Shown here: positions 46,597 through 57,675 of the stretch, piece by piece
How the letters are laid out: the number at the start of each line of letters is the position of its first letter
Numbering within the stretch: the stretch's first letter is position 1
Source of the DNA: Euptelea pleiosperma
Lineage: Eukaryota > Streptophyta > Magnoliopsida > Ranunculales > Eupteleaceae
Assembly (NCBI GenBank): GCA_035048495.1
Contig: CM068546.1
Coordinates: 15,320,435 to 15,384,434 of the forward strand
Direction: 5' to 3'
Length of the DNA: 64,000 nucleotides
Translations under genes and position numbers: made by a program
Notes under the pieces: model-generated
Databases searched by the model: none
The model's input: only the letters and a program-made list of their open reading frames with translations
Told to the model about the DNA's origin: nothing

Positions 46597-48100
46597 ATCT
46601 CCTCCTTTGGCAATTCCGTGACAAAAAATATTTAATCATAAAGAAGGTAAAAAATAGAAAATACAATCTCACCCTCTTACATGATTCACTCACTATCTCA
46701 CACTCTCTTGGAGATAATCGAACAGATATAGTGTAATGGCTTTTGATCTGTTCCTTGCACATTCTACTAACAATACATACCATTTAATATCATCGGCAAT
46801 TAATAATTCATATAAAATGCAGTGAGTAATATTATGCACATCACAAATAGAGAAATTGAAAAAATAATCAAATATTTTTCTCCCCTTAAATTTCTCTCCC
46901 CCTATTTCATGCATCCACTTATTTTTACCGCTATGATTTTCTCTCCCCCTTTTTGTCACAAATTGACAAAGGTACAAAATAATAAGCATGCAATGAGGAT
47001 TACCATGATAAACAAGTGCAATATATATACATCAATAACCAATCAATTTATATTAGTCAAACAAATTATAGTAGATCTTGAAGCATAAACTGAGCTTTGG
47101 AGACTTGTGACTGGAATATGAATTGGTTGGGATAAAATTTTTAGAAAGCAAAAAAAAATTTTATTGAAACATGTTTGATTAATTACTGACAAAGATTACC
47201 ATGAAATATAGAACTTGTGAAAGTTAAAATTTCAACTAGATCAAGATATGTATATAGAGATTCTTATTCGTCAGTTTAATAAAAAATACTTAGTCCAAGA
47301 AAGTAATAAAATTATTGCTCTTAAGAACCAGTATAATGTACAATACTAAAATCAGAATCGACACAAGATAGGATAATTAATGTCAATAATATTTCAGATA
47401 TCAAATTCTAGAAATTCCGAAGGTATCCTGTATCTAGATATGAAATCCTCATTAGAGCTATTAAGGATTCTCACATACACTCATGTATATAGTTATTTGC
47501 TGATGGATAAGAATTTTTCTAGCAAATTGACTATTTTTTACGCCCTTTTTATTCACTTTGAAAATAGGTAGCTTTCACTCTCCATGTAGGTAGCCCTTTT
47601 CTACAGCAAATGAGAATCAGATTTCAATTTTGAACAAGGCCATACAGACGGCATACACTCTACCTTAAATGGAGGTAGCTGTTTCCTTAATATAATAACT
47701 CTCATTGGGAAGCCAACAGTCGACTATAGTGCAGTTTCGAAATCAACTGAAGGCAGGAACACTACTAATTTGAAGTCATATCTAGTAGAGATTTATTCCT
47801 CATTCCTGAAATAAGATCTAGCAATAATACTGAAATCATATCTATCCATGAAGAAAAATCAATCAGTGTGTAGTGTGTGAAATTGCAAGAGATAATTTTA
47901 ATCACTGACATAGACAAGGTATAAATGAATAATCATTACAAACACAGAAAAAATATATATATATATCTCACCATGATATAATTTTGACGAACTCAAAAAT
48001 AAGTTTGTAATTAGATTATTCTAAATTAGTTATAATCAAATAGATTATTATGAAAGCAAAGAAAAATACAAACTACAAAATCAATCAATCAAGCTAATAC
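46597..48100 (-). other. Non-coding 3' internal region of copia D
   Basis: Homologous to 30398-31880. It contains the PPT next to the LTR and further purine tracts (as pyrimidines on the + strand) near 46876-46950. No supported ORF. Confidence 0.65.
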
Positions 48101-48160
48101 CGATAGATTTATGAAGAAATTCAAATCTAACGACATCAAGAGGTTTTGTAAAAATATCCG

Positions 48161-49869
48161 CTAATTGATTTTCAGTTGCAACGTGCTCCAAAGTGATAAT
48201 TTTTTTTCAACAAGATCTCTTATAAAATGATGACGAATGTCAATATGTTTAGTTCTAGAGTGTTGAACAGGATTTTTGAATATATTTATCGCACTAGTAT
48301 TATCACAATATATAGTCATCAATCCTTGATTGATCCCATAGTAAGTCAACATCTGCTTCATCCATAGTAGTTGAGTACAACAGCTCTCAGCTGTAATATA
48401 CTCGGCTTCAGCAGTAGATAAAGAAATACAGTTCTGTTTCTTACTTTGCCAACTAACTAGGATGTTCCCAACATAAAAACACCCACCACTGGTGCTTTTT
48501 CTATCATCAACATTTTCAGCCCAGTCAGCATCAGAATATCCTATAAGTTCTGCAGTAGTATCAAAAGAATACTAGAGACCATATCCCACAATTCCACTAA
48601 CATATCTGATGATACGTTTGACTGCAAGAATATAAAATTCTTAAGGATTAGCTCGAAATCTAGCACATGCACCCACACTAAAAGAAATATCAGGACGGCT
48701 AGTAGTGAGATAGAGTAAACTTTCTATCATACTTCTGTATAAGGTTTGGTCAACATTCTTTCATTCAATGTCTTTGCTCAGCTTTATAGTAGTACTCATA
48801 GGAGTACGATGGTGTTTAGCTGATTCCATACCAAATTTCTTAACTAGGTCTTTGCTATATTTGGATTGAGAAATAAAAATTCTATCATCCAACTGTTTTA
48901 CTTGAAGACCCAAAAAATAACTCAGCTCACCAACCATGCTCATTTCAAATTCTTTTTTCATTTGTTTTGAAAACATATGAGCATGATCAACAGATGTGGA
49001 CCTAAAAACTATATCGTCAACATAGATTTGAGCAATCAAATAAATTCTCTGATGGTTTTAACAAATAAGGTCTTGTCCACTTCTACTCTGATGAAATCTT
49101 GATGAAGCCAAAAAGTGGTCAATCTCCCATACCAAGCCTTGGGGGCTTGTTTTAAACCATACAATGCCTTTTTGTGATGATAAACTTGATCAGAAAATTT
49201 TGGATCTTCAAACTCTTTGGGTTGTTCCACATAAACTTCTTCTTGAAGAACACTATTTAAGAAGGCACTCTTGACATCCATCTGAAAAAGTTTAAATTTA
49301 AGATGACATGCAACAGCAAGCAGTATACGAATGGATTCCAATCTAGCAACAAGAGCAAAAGTTTCATCAAAATCAATGCCTTCAATTTGAGTATAGCCTT
49401 GAGCTACAAGTCTGGCTTTGTTTCCGACAACAGTTCCGTTTTCATCTGATTTATTTTTAAAAATTCATTTTGTGCCTATAACATTTGTATCTTTAGGTCT
49501 GGGCACTAAATATCAAATATCATTTCTAGTAAATTGACTTAGTTCCTCCAGCATGGCACTAATCCAATTTTCATCAGTAAGAGTTTCAGAAATATTTTTT
49601 GGTTCAATCTGAGAAGTATAACACACAAAATTAACAACATTTTCAATATGTCTTCTAGTTTGAATTCTACTCCCTGCCTCACCAATGATGTCAACACTAA
49701 GGTGATTTTTCTTAACCCACAAGGGTGGAGATTTATCAGCAGGAGAATCACTAGAAGATGAAGTAACATGAATGTCATCAATACTTTGACAGATATCATT
49801 GCAGTTGTCATCTTGAGAGAAATTTTCTTCAGTATTCAAATCATCAATAACCACATTAATAGACTCCAT
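48161..49869 (-). pseudogene. Copia D reverse transcriptase and RNase H remnant
   Basis: Open stretches in order: 49869-49513 (linker and start of RT), 49341-49036 ([10 protein letters not shown] with the first catalytic Asp, [17 protein letters not shown]), 49039-48761 (IYVDDIVF with the catalytic DD pair, YFLGLQVKQLDD, YSKDLVKKFGM) and 48361-48161 (RNase H end: MKQMLTYYGI, IYCDNTSAINI, RTKHIDIRHHF). The second and third overlap by a few bases in different frames, a frameshift just before YVDD. Other breaks lie between the remaining blocks. It preserves more of RNase H than copia C. Confidence 0.87.
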
Positions 49870-49938
49870 TATCGTTTTAGTTCTTTGATTGAGAACCCGA
49901 TAAGCTCTACTATTGGTGGAATATCCCAGAAAAATTCA

Positions 49939-50502
49939 TTAATCTTCTCTTTTGTTAAATTTTCCCAAAGATTCTCTATCTCTAAGAATGTAGCATTTAC
50001 TCCCAAAAACCTTGAAATATTTGACATTAGGTTTTTTACTCAACCAGATTTCATAAGGAGTATTCAAAGTTTCTAGTCTCAAATAAACTCTATTAAGAGT
50101 ATAGCTAGCAGTGTTCACTGCTTCTGCCCATAAATTTTGAGGTAAGTTTTTGCTATAAAGCATTACCCGGGTCATTTCCTGAATCACCCTATTCTTTCTT
50201 TCCACCACTTCATTTTGCTGTGGTGTAATGGGTGCAGAAAATCCATGCTTAATGCCAATGGCATCACAGTACTCAGTGAGACGATAATCTTCAAATTCTC
50301 CTCAATGATCAGTACGAATCTTGACTATACTGTAGCCTTTTTCATTATGTATTTTTTGGCATATCTTTTTACATTCTTCAAAAGTATCTGATTTCTCTCT
50401 TAAAAAAGTAATCCAAGTCAATCTAGAGTAATCATCTACCATGACCAGAATGTATCTTTTACCTCCCAAACTTTCAGTCCTCATTGGACCCATAAGATCC
50501 AT
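49939..50502 (-). pseudogene. Copia D integrase remnant
   Basis: 50502-50302 holds the start of the core (MDLMGPMRTESLGGKRYILVMVDDYSRLTW) up to the second Asp in KIRTDH, where a stop interrupts. 50208-49939 holds the catalytic Glu segment (MVERKNRVIQEMTRVML) and the C-terminal part (LWAEAVNTASYTLNRVYLRLETLNTPYEIW). It is typical of Ty1/copia integrase, split by stops. Confidence 0.85.
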
Positions 50503-50823
50503 GTGAATCAGATCAAGTACTTTGGAGGTAGCACAATAATTTCTCTTTTTATGAGAGCTTTTTATTTGTTTACTGATTTGACAAGCTCCACAAATAGTGC
50601 CTGCAGGTTTTCCTAATTAGGGCACACCTCTCACTAATTTTTTATTAGTGATTTTAACTAGGTCCTTTTAGTTCATGTGACCTAGTCTTTTGTGTCATAA
50701 GTCAAAATCATTTAATTTGGCAGAATTACAGATGATCTTGGGATTTCTACCAATGATATAATAGTTTTCAGAGGTTCTTCAACCTCTCATAACACATTTA
50801 CCGGATTCATCAATAACATCACA

Positions 50824-51177
50824 TCATTGGCTAGTAAATTTAACTGTATGATTATTATCACAAATTTGACTTATGCTAAAAAGATTGGCTTTAAGTCCCT
50901 CAACATAGAGAACATTATCAAGCTTGGGAATACCTGAAGCTTGAATACTTCCCCGACCAATGACTTTGGCCATACTTTCATCTCCAAAAGTACCACTATC
51001 ATCTTTATGATCTTCAATATGACAAAACATTGACTTGTCTCCAGCCATGTGTCTAGAACAACCACTGTCCAGATACCATTTATTATTTTCCAAAGCTTTG
51101 AAAACAGAATTAATCATAAGACATTTTTTATCATCTTGTCTCACCCAAATGGTCTTAAAGTTTGAAGGTTTTGCCAT
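50824..51177 (-). pseudogene. Copia D protease remnant
   Basis: It begins AKPSNFKTIWVRQDDKK and has WYLDSGCSRHMAGD, the aspartic protease active site. A stop ends the open stretch after VKFTSQ. Closely similar to the protease of copia C. Confidence 0.86.
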
Positions 51178-51225
51178 TTGTTTGGGAATAAATGAATTGT
51201 TTATTCTTTTGTCGTTTCTAGACCA

Positions 51226-51753
51226 TTAATTCTTAGCAACATGACTATCAAATAGAGTTTTTCTTAATTCAGAAATTTTAGAAATTTCTCTCTTTAGTTC
51301 ATTAGATTTCATGTATAACCCACTTAGCCTAGAACTATGATGACTTACCAATTCAGTTTGTTTGAACTTTGTTGTCATACATTTTCCTGTAGGATATGTG
51401 GGTTTCACATTATTCTTATGAGAACAAAGATGAGAATTAAAATTCTTGAATCTAGCAATATCATTCTTGTTTGTCAAATGATTGTTCAAGGACTTTTGAA
51501 ATTCTTTTTCCAAAACATTATTTTTCATTAGAAACAATTTCTTTTCTTCTTCCCACTATCTCCTTTCATCAGTGAGTTCAATATTTGCTAGTTCTAATGA
51601 CACATTTTTACAATCCAATTTCTCCATTTGTAAAAATAGATCTTTATTTTCTTTAGTCAATCTCAGACTGTATAAATATAGTTTTTCATAAGCTATATTC
51701 AAATAGTCTTCGGACAATGGAGTTCTGGATGTATTTTCACCTTCTCTTTGCAT
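51226..51753 (-). pseudogene. Copia D Gag-like coiled-coil remnant
   Basis: 51753-51556 reads MQREGENTSRTPLSEDYLNI, a plausible N-terminus only about 76 bp from the PBS, followed by coiled-coil sequence. After one stop it continues at 51537-51226 (NNVLEKEFQKSLNNHL ... SNELKREISKISELRKTLF). The segment equivalent to copy B's zinc knuckle has two scattered Cys and no CX2CX4HX4C pattern. The short 5' leader means the normal N-terminal Gag domain is absent here too. Confidence 0.75.
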
Positions 51754-51828
51754 TTTGTCAAATTAATGAAAATTTACTGGTTTCTCATGAATCTAAATTC
51801 AGGTGATTAAACCTTAATTAGAAATACC

Positions 51829-51841
51829 CGCTCTGATACCA
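51829..51841 (-). other. Primer-binding site of copia D
   Basis: On the minus strand TGGTATCAGAGCG, a perfect initiator-Met primer site, two bases after the 5' LTR. Confidence 0.92.
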
Positions 51842-51843
51842 AT

Positions 51844-53478
51844 TGAAAATCCACCGGTCCGTTCTCTTTAATTCAATATACATAGAAGGGGGGTTGATTA
51901 GGTATTTAAATATTAATTACATATGCAGTTTTACTGGTCTATGGTATGGGGATAAAATCTCATGCCTTGGTTGTTTGAAAAAGAATTATCACGACCAACT
52001 CAAATCAAATATACCTCCGTGGTATATTATCTTTGTGTTGTTGAATCTAATCAGGATATAATATGGAACACAATCAAACAATCACACAAGACAAGATATT
52101 TTTACGTGGAGACCTTAGCCAAGGAAAAACCACGGGACCACGTCTAGACGAAAAGTATCACTAACTGAAAAGTTAAACGAAACAAAGGTTACCTACGCAG
52201 CACCGTTGAAAAAACAGCATCCAACCTTAGCCAAGGCCCACTATCGATGCGTCCATGTCCTCTGAGTCAACGTCATGAATCCACGTGCGCCCTTCCAGCT
52301 AAGAAGCCTTATCTGCTTGTTCAGTTTAGTACACCCCAAACCTATTTTCAACCGGCTCCTCCGATCTTAATTCTCAACACTCCCGCCTTTGCAGAAGGTG
52401 AATGAATCACTACATCTTGAACCCCAAGTTGCTCAAAGGGTGTTTGAGTCACACTGGTACTCTCAGGCTTACTAGGTTAAGTATAGAATTGAAAAACCTA
52501 GGCTGAGTAACGATCAAGCTCTTGGCTTTGATCGAGAAGAAAACAAGCTCACAAGATGTGAATGAAAATAAACTTCTTGCTCTTTGAAATTGACACTCTA
52601 CTAAATATAGCATTTGCTTATCTCTCTTGAAGATTGAGTCACTCTGTGTCTCTGTGTGTGTTTAGAGAAGGCATAGAAGGGGTATATTTATAGAATACCA
52701 AGACCCTCAGTCGTGTGGAACGTGGGATAATGGAACCATGAATTTCGGATCTGATAAAATCGATTTTGTTCAAAGTCCAATCGATTATACACTTGGTCTA
52801 ATCGATTGGGCTCAATAAGTTTTATGTTCCGAAGGCACCAATCGATTGCACAGGGTTCTCCAATCGATTTGACATTTATAACTTTTTATCTCGAAGGCTC
52901 CAATCGATTAATCAGAGTCTCCAATCAATTTGACATTTATAACTTTCTATCCCGAAGACTCCAATCGATTAATCAGAGTTTCCAATCGATTTGACTCAGA
53001 AAGATTTATGTTCTGTAGTCTCCAATCGATTACACAGTGTTTCCAATAGATTGGGCTCAATTGTGTTTCTGCCTCGTAGTGTCCAATCGATTACACAGTG
53101 GCTCCAATAGATTGGGCTATGTCCAATCGATTGGACTTTTCCACTAGTCAATAAAATTGACTTTGACTCGGGTCTGTCTAATGACTAAGTCTGACCATTA
53201 TATTTTGTTCATTTTAATCAACTCTTATGGCCACTAAGTCACTTACCTTCCTAATCGAGCGTACACGATTGTTAACTAACAAATCGGCAGTTACTCAGAT
53301 GACTCCTGTCGTCAACAGTCTGATTCTTGCTGTCTCTGTCTTTTAGTCTTCATGTAGTTAGCGAAGTAAGCCTACCATGACATCTTCACGCTACACTAAT
53401 GCTCGTAGGAACGGTTACAAGAATGTTTTTATGTCAAACAGAATCTTTGCCAAATTGAATATGAAAATACTCTTTATA
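51844..53478 (-). mobile_element. 5' LTR of copia D (1635 bp)
   Basis: It begins TGAAAATCCACCGG and ends CTCTTTATA before the GAAAG duplication. The palindrome array lies at 52779-53132. It is uninterrupted and the best-preserved partner for comparing with 40274-46596. Confidence 0.87.
52779..53132. repeat. CAATCGATTG palindrome array, copia D 5' LTR
   Basis: About 13 sites in the same arrangement as 45895-46250, with a few point changes. Confidence 0.85.
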
Positions 53479-53483
53479 GAAAG

Positions 53484-54187
53484 AGAATGAGAGAACCCCT
53501 AATCCTCAAAGATGGAGTGTACGTGATGTAATTTTTTTTCCTTTTTATTTGAGCCCAGGGTAAATTTAGCATTTGGAAAGATTCACTTAAAATTAGAAGC
53601 GTTGTTTCCACAAATTTTCTTGACTTTTGCTTCCATCGCTTCCATCGGAAGCAAGAAGCAAAAGAAGCAAAAAAAAATTACTTCCACAAAAAGTAAGTTT
53701 TTGACTTTTGAGAAGCAATTCTAAAATGGATACCCAAAACAAACTTTTCAACTTTTTTACTTTTGGAAGCAAAAAAAACAACTTATTTCGGTGTTGCAAA
53801 CGGGCCCTTAGTATGGATAAAAGAAAAAGTTTAAACTTACACCTTGTCAATGCCATTATCATTTTAAAAAATATTATCCATGTCATTATCTTTAAAAAAT
53901 ATTTTTTTTTGATAAGTAAGATTTTAGAAATTAATGTTACCATTTAATATTATTTAATGTTTTTTTAATTTTTAGAAATTATAGAAATAATCAAATTTAA
54001 TTATTGCAAAGAAATCCTTAGCATTATTTTCTCTTGGAAATTATCCACAAGAGAAGATAAAACTTGAAATACTTCCTAAATTTTCTCTTTTAGAAAATTG
54101 TATTACCACATTTTAGAAGAAAAAAAATTTCTTCAAATTTTTTTCAAAATCTCATAACTTTCAATCCTTTTGTTAGTTTGCAATAAG
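53484..54187. other. Intergenic AT-rich stretch with a possible DNA-transposon end
   Basis: No gene. Around 53590-53807 are self-complementary gcttcc/ggaagc motifs ending in gcaaacgggccc, whose complement GGGCCCGTTTGC resembles hAT-type MITE termini. A related end (gccccgtttggcaaacc, near 39392) lies in the other intergenic block. No matching left terminus or target duplication was identified. Confidence 0.4.
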
Positions 54188-54569
54188 GGTCGGGCTCCAT
54201 TGACAGATCTAAAATGATAGGTAAAATGAGAGGGGCACAATATAAGCCAGGTGGCACACTGTTAGAGGACTCTGACCGTACAGATGTTTGTCTTATCCCA
54301 TGGTGGACCTACAAACCAAAAAGCAGTCTGATTAGTGATTTATAAGTATTGCATCTTTGTACCTCAAATACTGCTCAAATTCCCACAGTTGAGATCATCC
54401 CATTAAAATAAGTCTAATCCAAAGCCTATAAATCACTAATCAGGCTGATTTTTGGTTTGTAGGTCCACCATGGGATAGGACAAACATCCATACGGTCAGA
54501 GTCCTATAACAGTGTGCCACATGGCTTATATTTTATCTGTCATTTTAGATCTATAAACGGAGCCCGACC
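54188..54569. mobile_element. Foldback MITE, copy 1
   Basis: The left arm (gggtcgggctcc..gacagatctaaaatga.., ..ataagcc..ggtgg..) is mirrored by the right arm (..ccacatggcttat.., ..tcattttagatct..ggagcccgacc). About 160 bp per arm is inverted around a short centre, so the single strand would fold into one long hairpin. No ORF. A relative lies at 57155-57541. Confidence 0.78.
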
Positions 54570-54583
54570 ATTGCAATCTATTA

Positions 54584-57098
54584 TCTATACTAAAGCTCGA
54601 CCCTGCTGAGGTGGCGCTTTCTTCAGCTTTTTAGTTTATCCCAAAAATACCCCTACACAAAACATCTCTCTTTCCAATCCCGTCATCTCCCTCTCTTTAA
54701 TTTCTTTATTAATTCTCTCCCATCTCCAATTAATTCTGAAACGTCTTCTCTCTTTCCAATCCTACGACTTCCCATCTCCTTATTTCATTCATTAATTCCT
54801 AAATTTCTAACCGATGCATTAAGAAATCTATTTTGATTTGTTTCCAAAATCAATGCATTAATTATGACCGTTCTCTCTTCCTAAACAATGCATTAAGAAA
54901 ATCAATGTGATTTGTTTCCATAACCGATGCATTAAGAAATATATTTTGGTTTGTTTCCAAAACCTGTGCATTAATTACGACTGTTCTCTCTTCGTAACCG
55001 ATGCATTAAGAAAACCAATGTGGTTTGTTTCCAAAATCGATGCATTACAAAATCTAAAGGTTTCCATACGCAAAGGTATTTTGATTTTTCGAATTTAGTT
55101 TTGGTTGCTTTCTATAACCGCATCATTAAGAAATATAATTAAGATTTTCATATGGAAATGTAACCTCCATATGAAAATCCTCGCGCCTTTTCCTCTCCCT
55201 CTATCTTAAAATATTTAAATCTCTCCCTCTTTCTTTCCGTTGATGAGTTCCATTTTTTAGACAACTCAAATGGTTTCCCATCAATCTTTTCTTTCTCTTT
55301 TTCATTAAAAAATATATATAGATTTTTTTTTTCAATTGAATATATTGATTATGAATAATTTTTTAGGGAAAAAATATATTCTGATATGGCTATATTTTTT
55401 CAGGTTTATTCAAGCTCTTGAGACTTAAACATTTGATTTGTTGAAACCATAAATAACCAATTTCTGCAATGATCCCCTGTCAGGGGCTCAGCGCGACTGC
55501 AAAAAGGCAAATATTATGGTAACCATTCGAAATCCTGATGAAAAAGTGTGTGAGAGATCTTCCACTACAAAAAGCAGCTAGCAGCAGGTATGCATACTTT
55601 TCTTCTTCTTTTTCCTCTTCTTTATTCATATTTTTTTTCCAAGGAGAAGTGAGGTCAGACCAAAGGCATGAAAATGGTGCTTGAGGCATGCCCGTCATGA
55701 GTTTACGTATTTTTTTTAATTTGTTTTGAAATGCTTCTAGGCATTTTTTTTCAACACTTCGCTCGCACACATCTCAATTCTCACCCGTTTGGAAATAGTG
55801 TTTGTAAGAATAGGGAATGTGATGATGCAAATCTTTGGCGACTTGTATACACAGTATTCTAGATCTATTTTAGAAGAGGGGAATGTACTACAGTTATTTG
55901 GAGGAACGAAGATCACTCCATCTTCAAATGGAAATGAAGATGATGATCGGAGCCATTGATTTAGTCGAAGGTCGAGTTTGTATGGAGTTGCTCGATTTAT
56001 TCGGAGAGCGAGCAATCGTTAAATGAGGAAGCCGTCGATGCATGCTTGGTAAGAGAAATGACATGCTAGCCACCACTACATGTCCCTACGATAAGAATTT
56101 TGGTTGGCGTTCTTTGGGTTCCAGCATAAAAATCAACTTGATTTGTGATCTCTATCCATTGAATCTAGAACTCAAAAAGAAGAAATCCAATATAAAGATG
56201 TCACCAAATGAAAATGCTCGAATCCTACAGCTAGCTCGAGATCACCAATTAAGTTGATTTGTGGTGTGTTGGTCTATCAACGGATGGACCAATCATTTAT
56301 GAGTTAATGTTATAGACCATCATATACAAAATTATATAGAGTTGTAATTTTACATATATCAATTATATAACCATACTTTAATCCTATCCTATTATAGACC
56401 ATTAATGGTCATCTAGAAACACAATATCGTGATATAAGTGGCATAGGTGGCGAGTCTTACAAATCGCAATTATCATGATCTAAAGTAAGAGCGATGAGCC
56501 ATATGATCAGATCACGATTATTGAATATATAACATGTATAACTTTTTTTTTCACACAACTTCATATTTTATTAAGGTATATATTTCAATCATAATAAATT
56601 CATTTAAATAAAAGTAGATTGGTGACCAAATTGAATGGTTTAAACGTTAAATGTTGATTTTAGTTTAACTAGCTACTACAAATGGGGTTAATGATTGAGA
56701 GTGGTTAATTTTTTAATAAAATTTTGGGTTAATGTTCACTCATATCAATTGAACTGGCCAGTCCGATATGGTTCTCAAACATTAGTTTCTATCATTGCCA
56801 GCATAGACCTCTACTCGGCAAATGTACTTCATACATCACAAATAATTCTACTGCAAATCCTAAAATAACTCACAGAGGGGATTGATTAACAAAAAAGTCT
56901 TAAGTGATTTTACATTTGGAATTAAACATGATTCACTCTAGATGTCTACATCACAAAAGGCTAACGAATATAACTATTCTCACAAGAATTTCTTATATTG
57001 ATTTAATTTATATTATTTTTTATTTTTGTATTTCCCTGCTTAACAAAATAAGGCATTGTTATTTATGCCTGTGCTTTAGCACGGGTGTTGATTACTAG
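54584..57098 (+). mobile_element. Complete-looking non-autonomous Helitron (2515 bp)
   Basis: It starts TC (TCTATACTAAAGC) after an A and ends CTAG (57095-57098) before a T, the A/T insertion site typical of Helitrons. A 7-bp hairpin CCTGTGC-ttta-GCACGGG at 57068-57085 lies 9 bases before CTAG. Repeated oligopyrimidine and ..gatgcattaagaaa.. motifs fill the left half. No Rep/helicase ORF is present. A 92-codon minus-strand ORF at 56015-55737 has normal-looking composition but I do not recognise it. Confidence 0.78.
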
Positions 57099-57154
57099 TA
57101 AAATAGTACCCTTAAAAAACTCTCACCCATATCTTTCCAATGGTATCCATTTAC

Positions 57155-57541
57155 AGGCTAAGTTACCGCCCTAAAGTGACATGCTTCGGTTACAAGACAT
57201 AATATAAGCCACGTGACACACTCTTAGAGGACCCTGACCGTATGGATGTTTGACCAATCCCTAGGTGGACATACAAAACCAAAATCAGCCTGATTAGTGA
57301 TTTTTAGGGGTTGGATCTTTGTACCTCAAATACTGTTCAAATTCTCACAATTGAGATAAATCCATGAAAATAAGTCCAATCCAATGCCTATAAATCATTA
57401 ATCAGGCTGATTTTTGGTTTGTAAGTCTACTTAAGGATTGGCCAAACATCCATACGGTCCGAGTTCTCTAAGAGTGTGCCACGTGGCTCATATTGCGTCC
57501 TGTAACCGGAACCTGTCATTTTAGGGGGCTAATTGGAGCCT
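57155..57541. mobile_element. Foldback MITE, copy 2, in the dehydratase promoter
   Basis: Same core as copy 1 (ataagccacgtg..gaccgtatggatgttt.. and its complement ..aaacatccatacggtc..cacgtggctcat). Its outer arms differ: aggct..ccgccctaaagtgaca on the left, tgtcattttagggggcta..agcct on the right. Its right end lies about 12 bp upstream of the gene's TATA box. Each arm contains a CACGTG G-box-like hexamer (left ccacgtga, right ccacgtgg). Confidence 0.75.
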
Positions 57542-57552
57542 GAGCCTTTTTC

Positions 57553-57559
57553 TATAAAA
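57553..57559 (+). promoter_or_regulatory. Predicted TATA box of the dehydratase gene
   Basis: TATAAAA lies 117 bp before the start codon, which would place transcription start near 57585 and leave a 5' leader of about 90 bp. No better TATA is present between it and the ATG. Confidence 0.5.
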
Positions 57560-57675
57560 CTAGGTACCCGTGCTTACTACCAATCCCTGTGGAGGCTTTT
57601 TCTACTTAACAAAAAAGCGCAAACCCTCCCAAAACCTCACCACACCACAGCCGCCGCCACACCACCACCACCACA

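Larger units (their letters stand above)
40274..53478 (-). mobile_element. Copia element D, pol-bearing but decayed, with nested gypsy insertion (TSD GAAAG)
   Basis: Perfect GAAAG repeats lie at 40269-40273 and 53479-53483. Layout and sequence are as in copia C: 5' LTR at the right, PBS, coiled-coil Gag remnant, protease, integrase, RT, RNase H, non-coding, PPT, 3' LTR at the left. A 4.7-kb gypsy unit splits the 3' LTR; without it the element is about 8.5 kb. Both LTRs are 1635 bp by coordinates, and their high similarity suggests a relatively young insertion, although pol carries frame breaks. Confidence 0.9.
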
